The notes: a model not told the origin generated them from the sequence alone. Positions 51,002 to 61,068 are shown, counted from the stretch's first letter. The stretch is 64,000 bases of DNA from CBDBJK01 sp965206395 (GCA_965206395.1 CBDBJK010000036.1:186001-250000), one strand, 5' to 3'. Translations and numbers: made by a program.

Positions 51002-54000
51002 TAATGGGGTCCACCTTATACCAACGACTACCAGAAACGCCAGGCCAGATATGATTTGCGCCCGGCGGTATCGGCCTTGAGGCGCGAAATTCAATATAAG
51101 TGAGTCCGCATTGCTCGCAGTCTCAGGCGAGACCCAGTATCCGTTCAGGCTGCCGAACACCTTGAACTGAGGCAGGCTTTCGTCTCCGAGGCGAGCATTC
51201 CATCCTTTGTGGAAGGTGTCCTGAAACACCAGCACGCCGCCCTGTTGAAAGCTCCACTCGCTGCTGTAGCGGCCTGCGCTCAACCTCTCGGTAATTAGAC
51301 CAGTGGCGGCAGGCGGATTCAACAGACTCGCCAGCGAATCGCTGTCATTCTCTGAAAGGATGCCGTCGGGAACCTCAACCAACAACATCTGGCTGATTCG
51401 AGCGTTCGCGCTGCGGGTCGCCACTACCAGGTTGGATTCCAGGTCGGCAATCGTAAACGGCTCGCTGGTAAACTGCCATTGTGACACGCTGTTTGACTGC
51501 GCTGAATCTCCGAATTGCACCTCTGGCGTTTCCAGTTTCAGGATGGACTGAGAGTCTGAATCGCTTAACCAGACCTCGACGCCAGGTCTCTCGAATCCAT
51601 CCCCTGACACTAAAAGCTGGTAGCTGGTAGGCTCGTTTTGCCTGACACTGGTCGCAAGTAATTGAGTGAAGCCGAGCAGAGCAATGTCTGCTTCCGCGAG
51701 GTCGCCGGAGCGAGCAGCCATCTGTTCCAGAGTGAAGCCCTGCCTGGCGATTCCCTCCAGGTCTGCCAGAGAAGAGTCGCCTGACAGGAGCTTTGGGGTG
51801 GCAAGCAACAGGTCGCCGCCTCCGGAGGAAACCTGGATTGGCCCGCCGAGGCTGATGCGTGTGATAGGCGTTTCCAGCGCCAGTCGATTGTCAAGATACA
51901 GCACGAAGTTTTCGTCCATCGCTGCCAATCTGACTGGCAGGTCTACTTCAGCGCGGGAAGGAATCACACCCTCGGCCACGACGGTGACGCCTCTGTCGCG
52001 CTGAAGAAACAGCGTCACGGTTCCGTCCGAGCGATTCAATACCAGTTCGTAAAATCTGCCGTCGTTGCGCACGCGAAAGCGTATGCGAGCGTTGGCGACA
52101 GCGCCGGAAGATTGCCGCTTCAACACGGTCTCAAGCACGAAGTTCTTTCCCCTGCCTAGTAGCTCCCACTCTCCATCGGAGACAGCCAGCGGCGAGGGTG
52201 GGTCTGAGTTGCTTATCACAGATTCATCCAGCGTGAGGTCCCAAGCATAGACGATTGGGGGCATTCTTCCTTCGTTTGTGATGGATGCTCGCAGCTCCTC
52301 TAATCTCGCCAACTCGACAGGATACACGCCGCTTGAAGCGTCTATAGCGACGAACGCGGCTTTGCCAAGAATCTCGGATGCCAGGTCAAGGGGCAGGTCT
52401 GAGATACCTATCAGCGCGGTCTTACTTCGGGCTATCGGGTCTAGCTGATAAAGGCCGTGAACCACTGCCACAGGGTCGCCCACGTACACCCCGAACGACT
52501 GTGTGATGAAGGCCTTGCCATCGAGGAAGTAATCGTTCTCGTACAGCACGCTGCTTCCCCAGCGATTTATTTCCGTCAGGCCGGGGAGCGTGGCGATGCG
52601 TTGACGCTCGAACTCGCTGGTGTTTGGCTGCACTACGAAATAGCGAGTGTTGAAAAGTCCGAGAGTCCGCGCAAGCGAGTAATCAGAGTCCAACCCGCTC
52701 GAAATCACGCTCATATCCAGACCAGTGAAAGAGGCATCAGCACCCAGAGACAGAACTTGCACGTCACTGCCGGAGAATTTGGTGATGCCAGTCTCGATGA
52801 CCCGCACGTCGTCTATCCACGCCTCGAACCTGCCATCGTTAATGATTAGCTTGAGGTCGTATTCCCGGAGGTCTGTGGGCACAGCAGACGCGGACGCAAG
52901 CACCGTGATGCTGTCCCCTACGACCCGCTTCAATTCGATGCTTGCGGTTTCGGGATACAGGTCTAGCGCGTGGAAACCTTCCTCGCCGTCTTCACTGAAC
53001 CTGTGGAACCGCACTCTCACGAACGAATCGGGATTCTCGGTTTCCGTGACTGTCACGCGACCACTCAGGAGAAAGTTCTTGACACTCCTTGGGCCTCTAA
53101 TGGGTCTGTCCGCGAGGCTAGCGGGGATTGATGATAGCTGTATCTCCTCGAACAGGTTGGTTGGAAACGCCTTCGAGTCGCTCACCAGATCGAACATCAA
53201 TGTGTTGACTTTCTTCCCACCGGACTGGAACACGCCGAACGCAGGGCGTCCAGAGATTCCTTGCCCAGCCTTCTTGCCGTGAGCCACTCCGAGGTCGAAG
53301 TCGTCATCCTTGAGTCGCTTGGTGAGAAACGGCGTGGTTGCGTACACCGTCCCTGTGGGCGTTTCCTTCAGCCACAAATAAGGGGCCAGATATTCTCCAT
53401 CGAGGGAGTAGGGCGCAAGCCACGCTCGCAGGGCCGGAAGCTGGGTCAGCACGTTTATGGCGACGACGCTGACCAGCACTATGGATAACACCCCGGCCGC
53501 GCGACGCATCACGTCATTTCGCGTCGAGGGGTTATTTGCAAAATCGCGCCAGTACGCGAATGACGCAGACAACAGAATGCCTATCAGCCCTGAAAAGCTG
53601 AACAGGGTCAACGCAGTCCAGCGTCTGGTTCCCCTCACGGAGGAGAAGAACGGCAGATTGTCGTACATGAACGTGTAGACGCCGGACGTGGCGTCGCTTG
53701 CGAAGTAAACCCAGCCAATAGCGATAATCACGAGCGCGACTACACGCCAGTTAAATCGAAGTAGAGGGGTCAAGAGCACAGCAATGGCAAGCATCCAGAT
53801 CGCGGCATTCATACCAGAGGTGTTCAGGCTAGCCGCGCCCCGTTGAAACGTCAAGGCTTCCGAAAATGTTGGGAGGCCGGACGCCAGGGACTCCAACTCG
53901 TAGCCTCCCGCATCGCCCACCAGAGGCACGGTAGAGAGGGCCAGTCCCGTTAGATAGTACGCGGCCAGCAGCAGCGTCGCGAATAGGGCAACAAAGCCGA

Positions 54001-54613
54001 AGCCTCCAATCTTCAAGAGAGCCGGAAGCTCTGCCCGATTTCGTAGCGCTGCCATGCCCTTCGAGATCAGGAAAGCGCCGACGTACACGGCGATAGCCAG
54101 CGCCGAGATGTAGGTGAAGGGTGGAATTGACGCGGTGGCGTACAGGGCCAGCATGAGCGCGAGAAGCAGCGCGCGTCGAATCGATGGGCCTACCAGAAAT
54201 CTGTCAACGGCAAGGAACAGAAACGGAATGAGGACGAATCCAGCCATCATAGCCATTATCGCGCGCAGGGGTGCGCCCCGGCTGAAGACGAAGACGAGGC
54301 CAGCCAAGGCTCCCGCGAGCTTTGAGCCGGTGACGCGGGACACGTACAGGTACATCCCCAACATGCCGATGATGTGAAAGCCCCACACCATGAAGCGAAT
54401 CGACAGGAACAGGTCTCCGGTCAGCCTTATTACCCAGGTTAATGCCAGATCGCTTATGCTGAAGCGGGAGACGTGCTTGACTTGACTTGGTGCTCTGGTG
54501 TCGTCCCATAGCTCATGCCACGTACCATTCATGGCTACCGAGCCGTTTACGGCGTTCACGGCCATGTCTCCGCCTCTGGGAATGCCGTCGGTTGCCAGGA
54601 ACTGCCCAAGCAT
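50981..54613 (-). CDS. giant GT-C/YfhO-like membrane protein with lectin-like inserts (paralogue 2), disrupted
   Basis: A paralogue of the 38668-42249 protein with the same order of parts: GIPRGGDMAVNAVNGSVAMN then HELWDD, 10-12 helices with NLPFFSSVRGTRRWTALTLF, two lectin-like segments, and GVLVFQDTFHKGWNARLGDE near the end. ATG 54613 is chosen by alignment with the paralogue; a TTG at 54751 adds 46 non-hydrophobic residues. Upstream, a different frame encodes the expected first helix (WRRSWLPLAAMLVLL), pointing to a 1-base loss near 54630. At the 3' end the last helix runs into the IS3 element at 51014 and the final residues are IS-encoded; the true tail lies at 49526-49699. Probably a recent pseudogene. 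Confidence 0.8.
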   Translation of the reverse strand: MLGQFLATDGIPRGGDMAVNAVNGSVAMNGTWHELWDDTRAPSQVKHVSRFSISDLALTWVIRLTGDLFLSIRFMVWGFHIIGMLGMYLYVSRVTGSKLAGALAGLVFVFSRGAPLRAIMAMMAGFVLIPFLFLAVDRFLVGPSIRRALLLALMLALYATASIPPFTYISALAIAVYVGAFLISKGMAALRNRAELPALLKIGGFGFVALFATLLLAAYYLTGLALSTVPLVGDAGGYELESLASGLPTFSEALTFQRGAASLNTSGMNAAIWMLAIAVLLTPLLRFNWRVVALVIIAIGWVYFASDATSGVYTFMYDNLPFFSSVRGTRRWTALTLFSFSGLIGILLSASFAYWRDFANNPSTRNDVMRRAAGVLSIVLVSVVAINVLTQLPALRAWLAPYSLDGEYLAPYLWLKETPTGTVYATTPFLTKRLKDDDFDLGVAHGKKAGQGISGRPAFGVFQSGGKKVNTLMFDLVSDSKAFPTNLFEEIQLSSIPASLADRPIRGPRSVKNFLLSGRVTVTETENPDSFVRVRFHRFSEDGEEGFHALDLYPETASIELKRVVGDSITVLASASAVPTDLREYDLKLIINDGRFEAWIDDVRVIETGITKFSGSDVQVLSLGADASFTGLDMSVISSGLDSDYSLARTLGLFNTRYFVVQPNTSEFERQRIATLPGLTEINRWGSSVLYENDYFLDGKAFITQSFGVYVGDPVAVVHGLYQLDPIARSKTALIGISDLPLDLASEILGKAAFVAIDASSGVYPVELARLEELRASITNEGRMPPIVYAWDLTLDESVISNSDPPSPLAVSDGEWELLGRGKNFVLETVLKRQSSGAVANARIRFRVRNDGRFYELVLNRSDGTVTLFLQRDRGVTVVAEGVIPSRAEVDLPVRLAAMDENFVLYLDNRLALETPITRISLGGPIQVSSGGGDLLLATPKLLSGDSSLADLEGIARQGFTLEQMAARSGDLAEADIALLGFTQLLATSVRQNEPTSYQLLVSGDGFERPGVEVWLSDSDSQSILKLETPEVQFGDSAQSNSVSQWQFTSEPFTIADLESNLVVATRSANARISQMLLVEVPDGILSENDSDSLASLLNPPAATGLITERLSAGRYSSEWSFQQGGVLVFQDTFHKGWNARLGDESLPQFKVFGSLNGYWVSPETASNADSLILNFAPQGRYRRAQIISGLAFLVVVGIRWTPLLRQHEG

Positions 54614-54835
54614 CGCAACCTGAGCAAGACAAGCATAGCCGCGAGAGGCAGCCACGAGCGACGCCAGAGCCTGGCTCCAAGTATCCTGGAAGCTATGGAA
54701 TCCCACTGACGCCGGGCCAGTATATTGCTGTTGAGCACCACACCACCACAATCAGTTTCACGGCCTGCCAATGCAATGCCGCGCTAGCATTTAACGAGAC
54801 AGCTAGCCTTAACTATACGATAACAGCACAAAAGA

Positions 54836-54865
54836 AAGATTTCAGTGAACATTCGGTGAAATCTT
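54836..54865. promoter_or_regulatory. 9-bp inverted repeat in the divergent intergenic region
   Basis: AAGATTTCA (54836-54844) and TGAAATCTT (54857-54865) form a perfect inverted repeat with a 12-base spacer, between the divergent giant protein 2 and beta-helix/RTX genes. It could be an operator or a hairpin. No clear promoter hexamers were found around it. Confidence 0.4.
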
Positions 54866-55021
54866 GCCACAAAGTATCAATCTGGGTCGACATCGTGTCA
54901 AAAGAAATGTACAATGCGGTTCACATAATGTGAGACCCTGGCCCTTGGCTCGGGGCATCTTCCCTGGATTTCTTGCAAGCTGTTTGTGAGAGACGAGATA
55001 CGAAGGATGGAGTAGTCGATG

Positions 55022-57705
55022 ATGTGACTCAAATACTTCATTTTAGCGCTGGCAATACTTGGGATTTCAGCGGTGGCCGGACTTGCCGCGTTCCCTGATA
55101 TTTCGGAGGCGGCTGTCTTTACCGTCAACACCTCTGACGATGTTGACGACGGCGTGTGCGATGTGGCTCATTGCAGCCTTCGTGAGGCGATCAATGCTGC
55201 AAACGCCACTGCTGGCACGGACACCATCGCCTTCGACATCCCTGGCGCAGGCCCTCACACCATCCAACCTCTGTCCGCTCTGCCGACCATCACTGACCCG
55301 GTGACAGTCGACGGTTACACTCAGCCGGGGGCCAGCCCGAACACCAACGGCCCCGGCCTGGGCCTGAACACTGTGCTGATGATTGAACTAGACGGGAGCA
55401 GCGCAGGTGCAGGTACAAATGGCTTGGCGATCACTGCTGGGGACAGCACGGTGCGGGGGCTGGTGATCAATCGCTTTACAGAAAATGGAATCCAGCTACA
55501 AACAATCGGTGGCAATGTCGTCGAGGGCAGCTTCATCGGAACTGACGTGACAGGCACCGCTGCTTTAGGCAATGGGTTCTTCGGTCTGATTATCACTTCG
55601 GGGGCACCCGGGAACACCATCGGGGGGATTACGCGGGCAACCCGCAATATTATCTCTGGGAACAGCTTCAGCGGTGTGACCATCGTGGGCAGCGATGGGA
55701 ACATTGTAAAAGGCAATTTCATTGGTACGACTGTCGATGGCAGAAGCGCGATAGGCAACCTGGACGGTGTATTCATTCAGAACAGTGCATCCAACAACCA
55801 GGTGGGGGGGAGGCTTCAGGTGAGGGCAACGTTATCTCGGGTAACACGGGGTCAGGTATCTCTCTCTCGAGCAACTCGGCCGGAAACCGGGTGCAGGGTA
55901 ACTTCATCGGGACGGATGTCACCAGCACTGTCGCCCTGGGCAACTCTGGTCATGGTGCGTCCCTCAGCTTTTCCGCCAGCAATAACACTATCGGTGGGAC
56001 CGGGGATGGTGAAGGCAACATCATTGCTTTCAACGCTGGCGATGGAGTCTCCCTAGAGGCCAACGCTGGCACGAGCAACGCCATTCTCTTGAACACGATG
56101 TTCTCCAACGTTGGCTTGGGAATCGACCTCAACAACGATGGCGTGACTCCTAACGACCCGGATGATGCCGATGCAAGTCCGAACAATCTTCAGAACTTCC
56201 CGGACATCGCTTCTGCCGTGTTCAACGGCAGCAACGGGGATTTGAGAATCGAGTACAGCGTCGATTCCACCACCACGAACTCGACCTATCCCCTGCGCGT
56301 GGAGTTCTTCATTGCCGACGCGGACGGCGAAGAGGGCGAGATTTACGTCGGCAGCGACATCTACCCGGACACCGACGCTCAGGCCACACGAACGGTTGAC
56401 CTGACGATGGTAGCGGAGTTCGTGTCGGGCGGCGACGTGATTGTGGCAACGGCGACAGACGACGACGGCAACACATCGGAGTTTTCCTCGTCCGAGCCGA
56501 TAGCGTTCACCTGCAATGGTCTTCCCGCTACCCTTGTGGGAACATCTGGGGACGACAACCTCGAAGGTACATCGGCTGATGACGTAATACTTGGCCTGAA
56601 CGGTCATGACGTGATAGTAGCCAGAGAAGGCGAGGACAGTGTTTGCGCAGGCATGGGCGACGACATTGTTGCCGCTGGCGACGGCGAAGACTGGGTGGAA
56701 GCTCAACAGGGCGACGACATGGTTCACGGCGGGGATGGAGCCGACGAGCTTTTCGGCAATTCAGGCGACGACCAGCTTTCAGGGGCTTTCGGCGACGACA
56801 TCATAGACTGCGGGTCGGGCACAGATTACGCCGACGGTGGCGACGACTCGGACGAAGTGCTGGAAGCAGACATAATCTCAGCCAATTGCGAGGAGTCCGC
56901 GCCAGACGTTGAGAACGGCCCTCCGGGTGGTGGCGTGCCTCCCGACAAGACAACCTGTCGGGGAGCCGAGGCTACTATCCTGGGCACAATTGGCGATGAC
57001 TTCCTTATTGGCACGCCGGGTAACGACGTTATGGTCGGACGAGACGGCCATGATGTCATGCTGGGTCTCGGCGGCAAAGACCTGATGTGCGGCGGCCCCG
57101 GAAATGACATGCTCGTCGGCGGCACTGGACGCGATAGGCTGGACGGAGATCGCGGCCACGACATGATAGCTGGCGGGAATAGCGACGATGGAGTTAAAGG
57201 AGGCAGTGGCAGAGACATAATAAAGGGCGATGGCGGCGATGACCATATAAGCTGTGGATCGCAGGCCGACTTTGTTGACGGCGGCAACGGAGTAGATAGC
57301 GCCAGGATAAACTGTGAGACCCAACTGAATATAGAGTTGCCATCGTGTGACCTCAGCCTTGCCTACTCGGGTGACACCCTCACTATAGACTTCGTTCTGG
57401 GCACGCGAGAGCCAGCTACCTGGATTATCTCGATGTTCATTCCAGGCGTGGATCCCATACTTCTTTTGACAACGCCCATCCCGGCTATCGATCCTCCAGT
57501 GTCATTCTCAATACCAATCCCTGAGTTTCCTTCTGTGGGAACGGTGGGGATTCTAAACTTGCTGATTACTCCCAAGGGAATATCGTGCACTGGTTTTGAT
57601 TCTGTAGATACAGGCACCGCGTCGTTAGTTATACCGTCGGCAGAAGAAATCCGGGAGCTTTTCCCAAGCGTCGGGGCCGTCAGCGCTGACCTGAGCCGAC
57701 GCTAG
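55022..57705 (+). pseudogene. CSLREA / beta-helix / RTX-repeat exported protein, with nonsense codon and frameshift
   Basis: Pieces of one protein of about 890 residues. AAGGATGGAG precedes ATG ATG at 55019-55024, but the next codon is TGA; behind it the same frame encodes a good signal peptide (LKYFILALAILGISAVAGLA). The first standard in-frame start after the stop is GTG 55073. A CSLREA motif (CSLREAINAANA) and NFIGTDVTGTAALGN-type beta-helix repeats follow. At the G7 run 55804-55810 the frame is lost; one more G restores it, continuing as GEASGEGNVISGNTGSG into 55891-57705. That part ends in about ten calcium-binding RTX nonapeptides (GGDGADELFGNSGDDQLSG) in two blocks and a C-terminal beta domain. 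RTX ends usually go with type I secretion, but a signal peptide is present here. Confidence 0.78.
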
Positions 57706-57711
57706 GGCCGT

Positions 57712-60700
57712 TTGACACGACAAATGATGGTTAGCAACACACCAGAGGCGCGCTGTCAGAGGTTGCTCGTTACAGGTTTGGCTGTAGCGTTAGCGGTCTT
57801 ATTGATAGCATGTACCAGACTGCCTGACGTCTCGGAATCAGAACAGACAACACCCGCGCCGAGCGTTACGCAAACGCCAGCGCAATCCACTGACGCTGCT
57901 GTTAGACCTGCCCCTATTATCGCGCCGCTGGTGCGCCTTCCATCGCCTACCGCAACCCCTACTCAGACAACTCAGGCCACTGTCGCGCCTGCGCCTGCGC
58001 CTGCGCCGTCTCCTACACCGGAGCCGTCCGCGACACCTGAGCCTACAAGAACACCGATTGCGTTGGCCCGCTACCCTTACGTTCAAAGCTGCACCGAGAA
58101 TTCGTTGATCGTGGTATGGGACACAGCCGTTGAAGGCGATAGCACAGTGGAGTATAGCACAACGCCCGACCTTGGCCTGGTAGCGTCAGCCATCGGCATA
58201 TCTACCCGACATGCTGTCCAACTAACAGGGTTGCAATCAGGAACGACCTACTACTATCAGATAAGCACCAATGGCGATATTCTCGCGACAGACACATTTC
58301 GCACAAGCGTGAGTCCTGGAAGCACAAGATTCTCATTTGCCGTGTTCGGCGATAGCGGAAACGGCTCTGAGAATCAGATGAAACTGGCGCAGGTGATGAC
58401 GGCTTCCTCCCCCGACATGGTGTTGCACACGGGCGATGTCATCTATCCAAATGGAGCGCGCGAGGACTACGACCCCAAGTTCTTTTTGCCATATAGGGAA
58501 ATCATCGCAAGCGTCTGCATCTTTCCCATCGCGGGAAATCACGATTACATGACCGACGACGGAGAGCCGTACTTCGATTTCTTTTACCTTCCCTCGAATA
58601 ATCCAAGCGGCACCGAGAGGTACTACTCTTTCGACTATGGTGATGTTCACTTCGTGGCGCTTGACTCCAACATCGAAAGCAACAGGGTGACGTTCAAGGG
58701 TGAAGATGCCGCCGCTATGAAAGACTGGCTCATCGACGATCTGGCCGCGACTGAGATGCGCTGGAAGGTCGTTTACGTGCACAATCCGCCCTACAGCTCC
58801 GGCGCAAAGCATGGAAGTTATCTGACCGTCAGGGAGGAATTCCCGGAGATTTTCGAACGATTCAACGTGGACATGGTGTTCTCAGGTGACGACCATAGTT
58901 ACGAGAGGACTGCGCCAATTCGGGAGTTCGTTGGAAACAGTAATGGTGTAATTTACGTCATCACCGGCGGCGGTGGAGCGAATATCCGCTCTGTTGACGT
59001 GAGCGAATTCACGGCGTATTCGGCCAGAAGACATCACTTCATGCTGGTGAAGGTAACGAAAAATAAGCTGACCCTTGAGGCTATAGACCTGGGCGGCACT
59101 GTGTTTGACAAATACGTACTTAACAAGAACGAAAGAGAAGCGCCCTACAGCCTTGGCGTGGAGAGCGATGTGCCCGCGGAGTTCCTGGTCTGCGCCTCGG
59201 ATGTAGCCGATATCTCGGAGTGCGACTTTGTGGCCGACGGCGTTGACGACAACCTGGACATCAAAAGGGCCATTAGCTGGTGCCCGCAGATAGGCTGCAC
59301 AATCAACCTCTCGGAGGGAACATTCCATAATACCGCTTTTGACAAGAGCGATAGAATAATCGTTCCGAGCAATACCAGGATAGTTTTCAAAGAGGGCACG
59401 CATCTGGATTTTAACGGGGCGGCTCTACCTACTGACAGGTATGTGTTTGACATTGACGGTGTGGATGGGCGTGTGGAGAACGTGTACATCGGCGGGCCGG
59501 GGCTTATAACAGTTAACGAACAGATGGATCACGGGCTGAGAGTCAAGGGCGACGCGAGGGATATCGTCATCGGCGACGGGCTGCGAATCGAGCATAACAA
59601 CCCGGACATATCAGATGATGAGGGCATACAGATAACCGGGTCGGTAGAGGTGAGCGACCTAATTATCAGGGATGTCAAAATCACTGGCTTTGGCTCGGTA
59701 GGCGGGTCTGCTCAGGGAATCGAGCTGGCTGGATTCGTTCGCAACTCGCTGATCGAAGGGTTTACGTCCGTTGCGAACAGGCACGCTCTTGCGCTGCGTG
59801 GCGTTAGCGATGCGGCCAACGGCGTCGCCGAAACTGACGCACTGGCAGGGCTGTTGAATCTCCCAGAGGCCAGCGACAAAGACTTGCAGACCTCATCTCT
59901 CGTCGAACTGACCGCCGATGACGGGCTGTTGGTCTGGTCCAAAGGACGATTTAGCCACGTATCCTTCGAGCTTTCTTTGTTCAATACCGCTACCTCTACT
60001 TTAAGCATCGCGGTGTCTGACGGCAACGGCGGATGGCTGGATACCGCGATAGTCAGAGACGAGACATCCATTAACGGTGTGCCATTTGCTCAGAGCGGCG
60101 AGATAGAGTTCGTCGTGCCCGAAGATGACGAATGGTCTTCAGACACCCAAGGCGAGGCCGACGGCTACTGGGTTCGTATAACTACCGGCGCAGCCCTTGA
60201 CCTTTTCGAGATCGTGGAGGTGAGAGTCCATCGAAACCCCCAGGGCAACACCATTTCCGGGTTGACGGCAATCGATTCAGTGAGCACGGCAATAGCTATT
60301 TTGTCAGCAAGCCGAAACACATTCAAAGACATCGTCATAAATTCAAGTGGTGCAGATGGCATCAGGTCGAATCGGGGGCCACAGTCAGGAAGGTCATGGG
60401 CGAACAGCTTCATAAACGTTCGGATAGAAGGCAGCGAAAAGAACGGGTACTTCTTCTTGAATTCGCCTGAAACCAGGGTCGAAGGCGGGCGTCTGAGCGG
60501 TAATGTATCCGGCATCGTGCAGTTCGACACCTTGAGCGAGGACAGCTATTACGGCGGAGGGTTGGTCATGGAGAATAACCGGAGGAAAGGCATCGTCATA
60601 CGGTCTGACCGGACGACGATTGAGAATGTCATCGTGCGTAACAATGGCGCTGATACCAGTGTCCGCGATATAGACAGGGCGGGCATCGTCGTAATGGATG

Positions 60701-60894
60701 GCGATGGCTCCGGCATTCTGAACAGTGAAATAATCGACAACCAGGAGCAGCCCACGCAGACCTACGGCGTGCTTGTGCAAGAGGACGCTACCGCTACCCG
60801 TATCACCGAGAATCGCATTGAGGGCAATGCCGTCGCCCCAATCGCCGACTTCGGAACGGACACTTCGATTTCACCTCCCCCTGAAGGCGATTAA
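57712..60894 (+). CDS. purple-acid-phosphatase-like / beta-helix fusion lipoprotein
   Basis: A 1060-residue lipoprotein (lipobox LLIAC) with a long PTPxP-rich linker (about 45-110). A fibronectin-like PAP N-domain (about 115-200) has RYPYVQSCTENSLIVVWDTA. The metallophosphoesterase domain (about 203-470) has VFGDSGNG, VLHTGDVIYPN, AGNHDY and VHNPPYSSG; the last motif reads SGDDHSYER where the family has GHxHxYER. The C-terminal about 550 residues form a parallel beta-helix with an inserted beta segment, ending in repeats such as VIVRNNGADTSVRDIDRAGI. The start is TTG 57712 or ATG 57724. It follows the RTX protein by 6 bp and is likely coupled to it. It probably acts outside on phosphorylated glycans or esters (inference). 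Confidence 0.87.
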   Translation: MTRQMMVSNTPEARCQRLLVTGLAVALAVLLIACTRLPDVSESEQTTPAPSVTQTPAQSTDAAVRPAPIIAPLVRLPSPTATPTQTTQATVAPAPAPAPSPTPEPSATPEPTRTPIALARYPYVQSCTENSLIVVWDTAVEGDSTVEYSTTPDLGLVASAIGISTRHAVQLTGLQSGTTYYYQISTNGDILATDTFRTSVSPGSTRFSFAVFGDSGNGSENQMKLAQVMTASSPDMVLHTGDVIYPNGAREDYDPKFFLPYREIIASVCIFPIAGNHDYMTDDGEPYFDFFYLPSNNPSGTERYYSFDYGDVHFVALDSNIESNRVTFKGEDAAAMKDWLIDDLAATEMRWKVVYVHNPPYSSGAKHGSYLTVREEFPEIFERFNVDMVFSGDDHSYERTAPIREFVGNSNGVIYVITGGGGANIRSVDVSEFTAYSARRHHFMLVKVTKNKLTLEAIDLGGTVFDKYVLNKNEREAPYSLGVESDVPAEFLVCASDVADISECDFVADGVDDNLDIKRAISWCPQIGCTINLSEGTFHNTAFDKSDRIIVPSNTRIVFKEGTHLDFNGAALPTDRYVFDIDGVDGRVENVYIGGPGLITVNEQMDHGLRVKGDARDIVIGDGLRIEHNNPDISDDEGIQITGSVEVSDLIIRDVKITGFGSVGGSAQGIELAGFVRNSLIEGFTSVANRHALALRGVSDAANGVAETDALAGLLNLPEASDKDLQTSSLVELTADDGLLVWSKGRFSHVSFELSLFNTATSTLSIAVSDGNGGWLDTAIVRDETSINGVPFAQSGEIEFVVPEDDEWSSDTQGEADGYWVRITTGAALDLFEIVEVRVHRNPQGNTISGLTAIDSVSTAIAILSASRNTFKDIVINSSGADGIRSNRGPQSGRSWANSFINVRIEGSEKNGYFFLNSPETRVEGGRLSGNVSGIVQFDTLSEDSYYGGGLVMENNRRKGIVIRSDRTTIENVIVRNNGADTSVRDIDRAGIVVMDGDGSGILNSEIIDNQEQPTQTYGVLVQEDATATRITENRIEGNAVAPIADFGTDTSISPPPEGD

Positions 60895-61068
60895 AGCGCG
60901 CTGCCTGACTTACCCGGTGTGAGAGTCGCGGCAAGGTTCTGACATTTTCGCTGGAAAATTGTGACTGTACTGTAAGGCTCTTGTGAGATAACAGGCTGGC
61001 AGACGCGTTAGTATGGGATTGCGGTCTGACGACCCTTCTAAAGAGGAGGCGGCAGACTCCAGAAACAA

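Larger units (their letters stand above)
49701..51013 (+). mobile_element. IS3-family insertion sequence
   Basis: A 1313-bp element with ends TGGTACCC (49701) and GGGGTCCA (to 51013). The outside bases AGG/CCT extend the inverted repeat to 49698 and 51016. Subterminal AGAGAGT blocks near both ends also match. orfA and orfB are intact and overlap by ATGA. I could not find a direct target duplication at the flanks. The element interrupts the 3' part of the second giant membrane protein gene. Confidence 0.92.

Noticed and set aside
55025..55027. TGA read as a sense codon at the start of the RTX gene
   Set aside because: TGA is a normal stop for other genes in the window, and no SECIS-like context or suppressor is evident.
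56541..57330. tandem DNA repeats in the RTX region as a CRISPR-like array
   Set aside because: The repeats are degenerate coding repeats for Gly/Asp-rich nonapeptides with no constant spacer length, and no cas genes are present.
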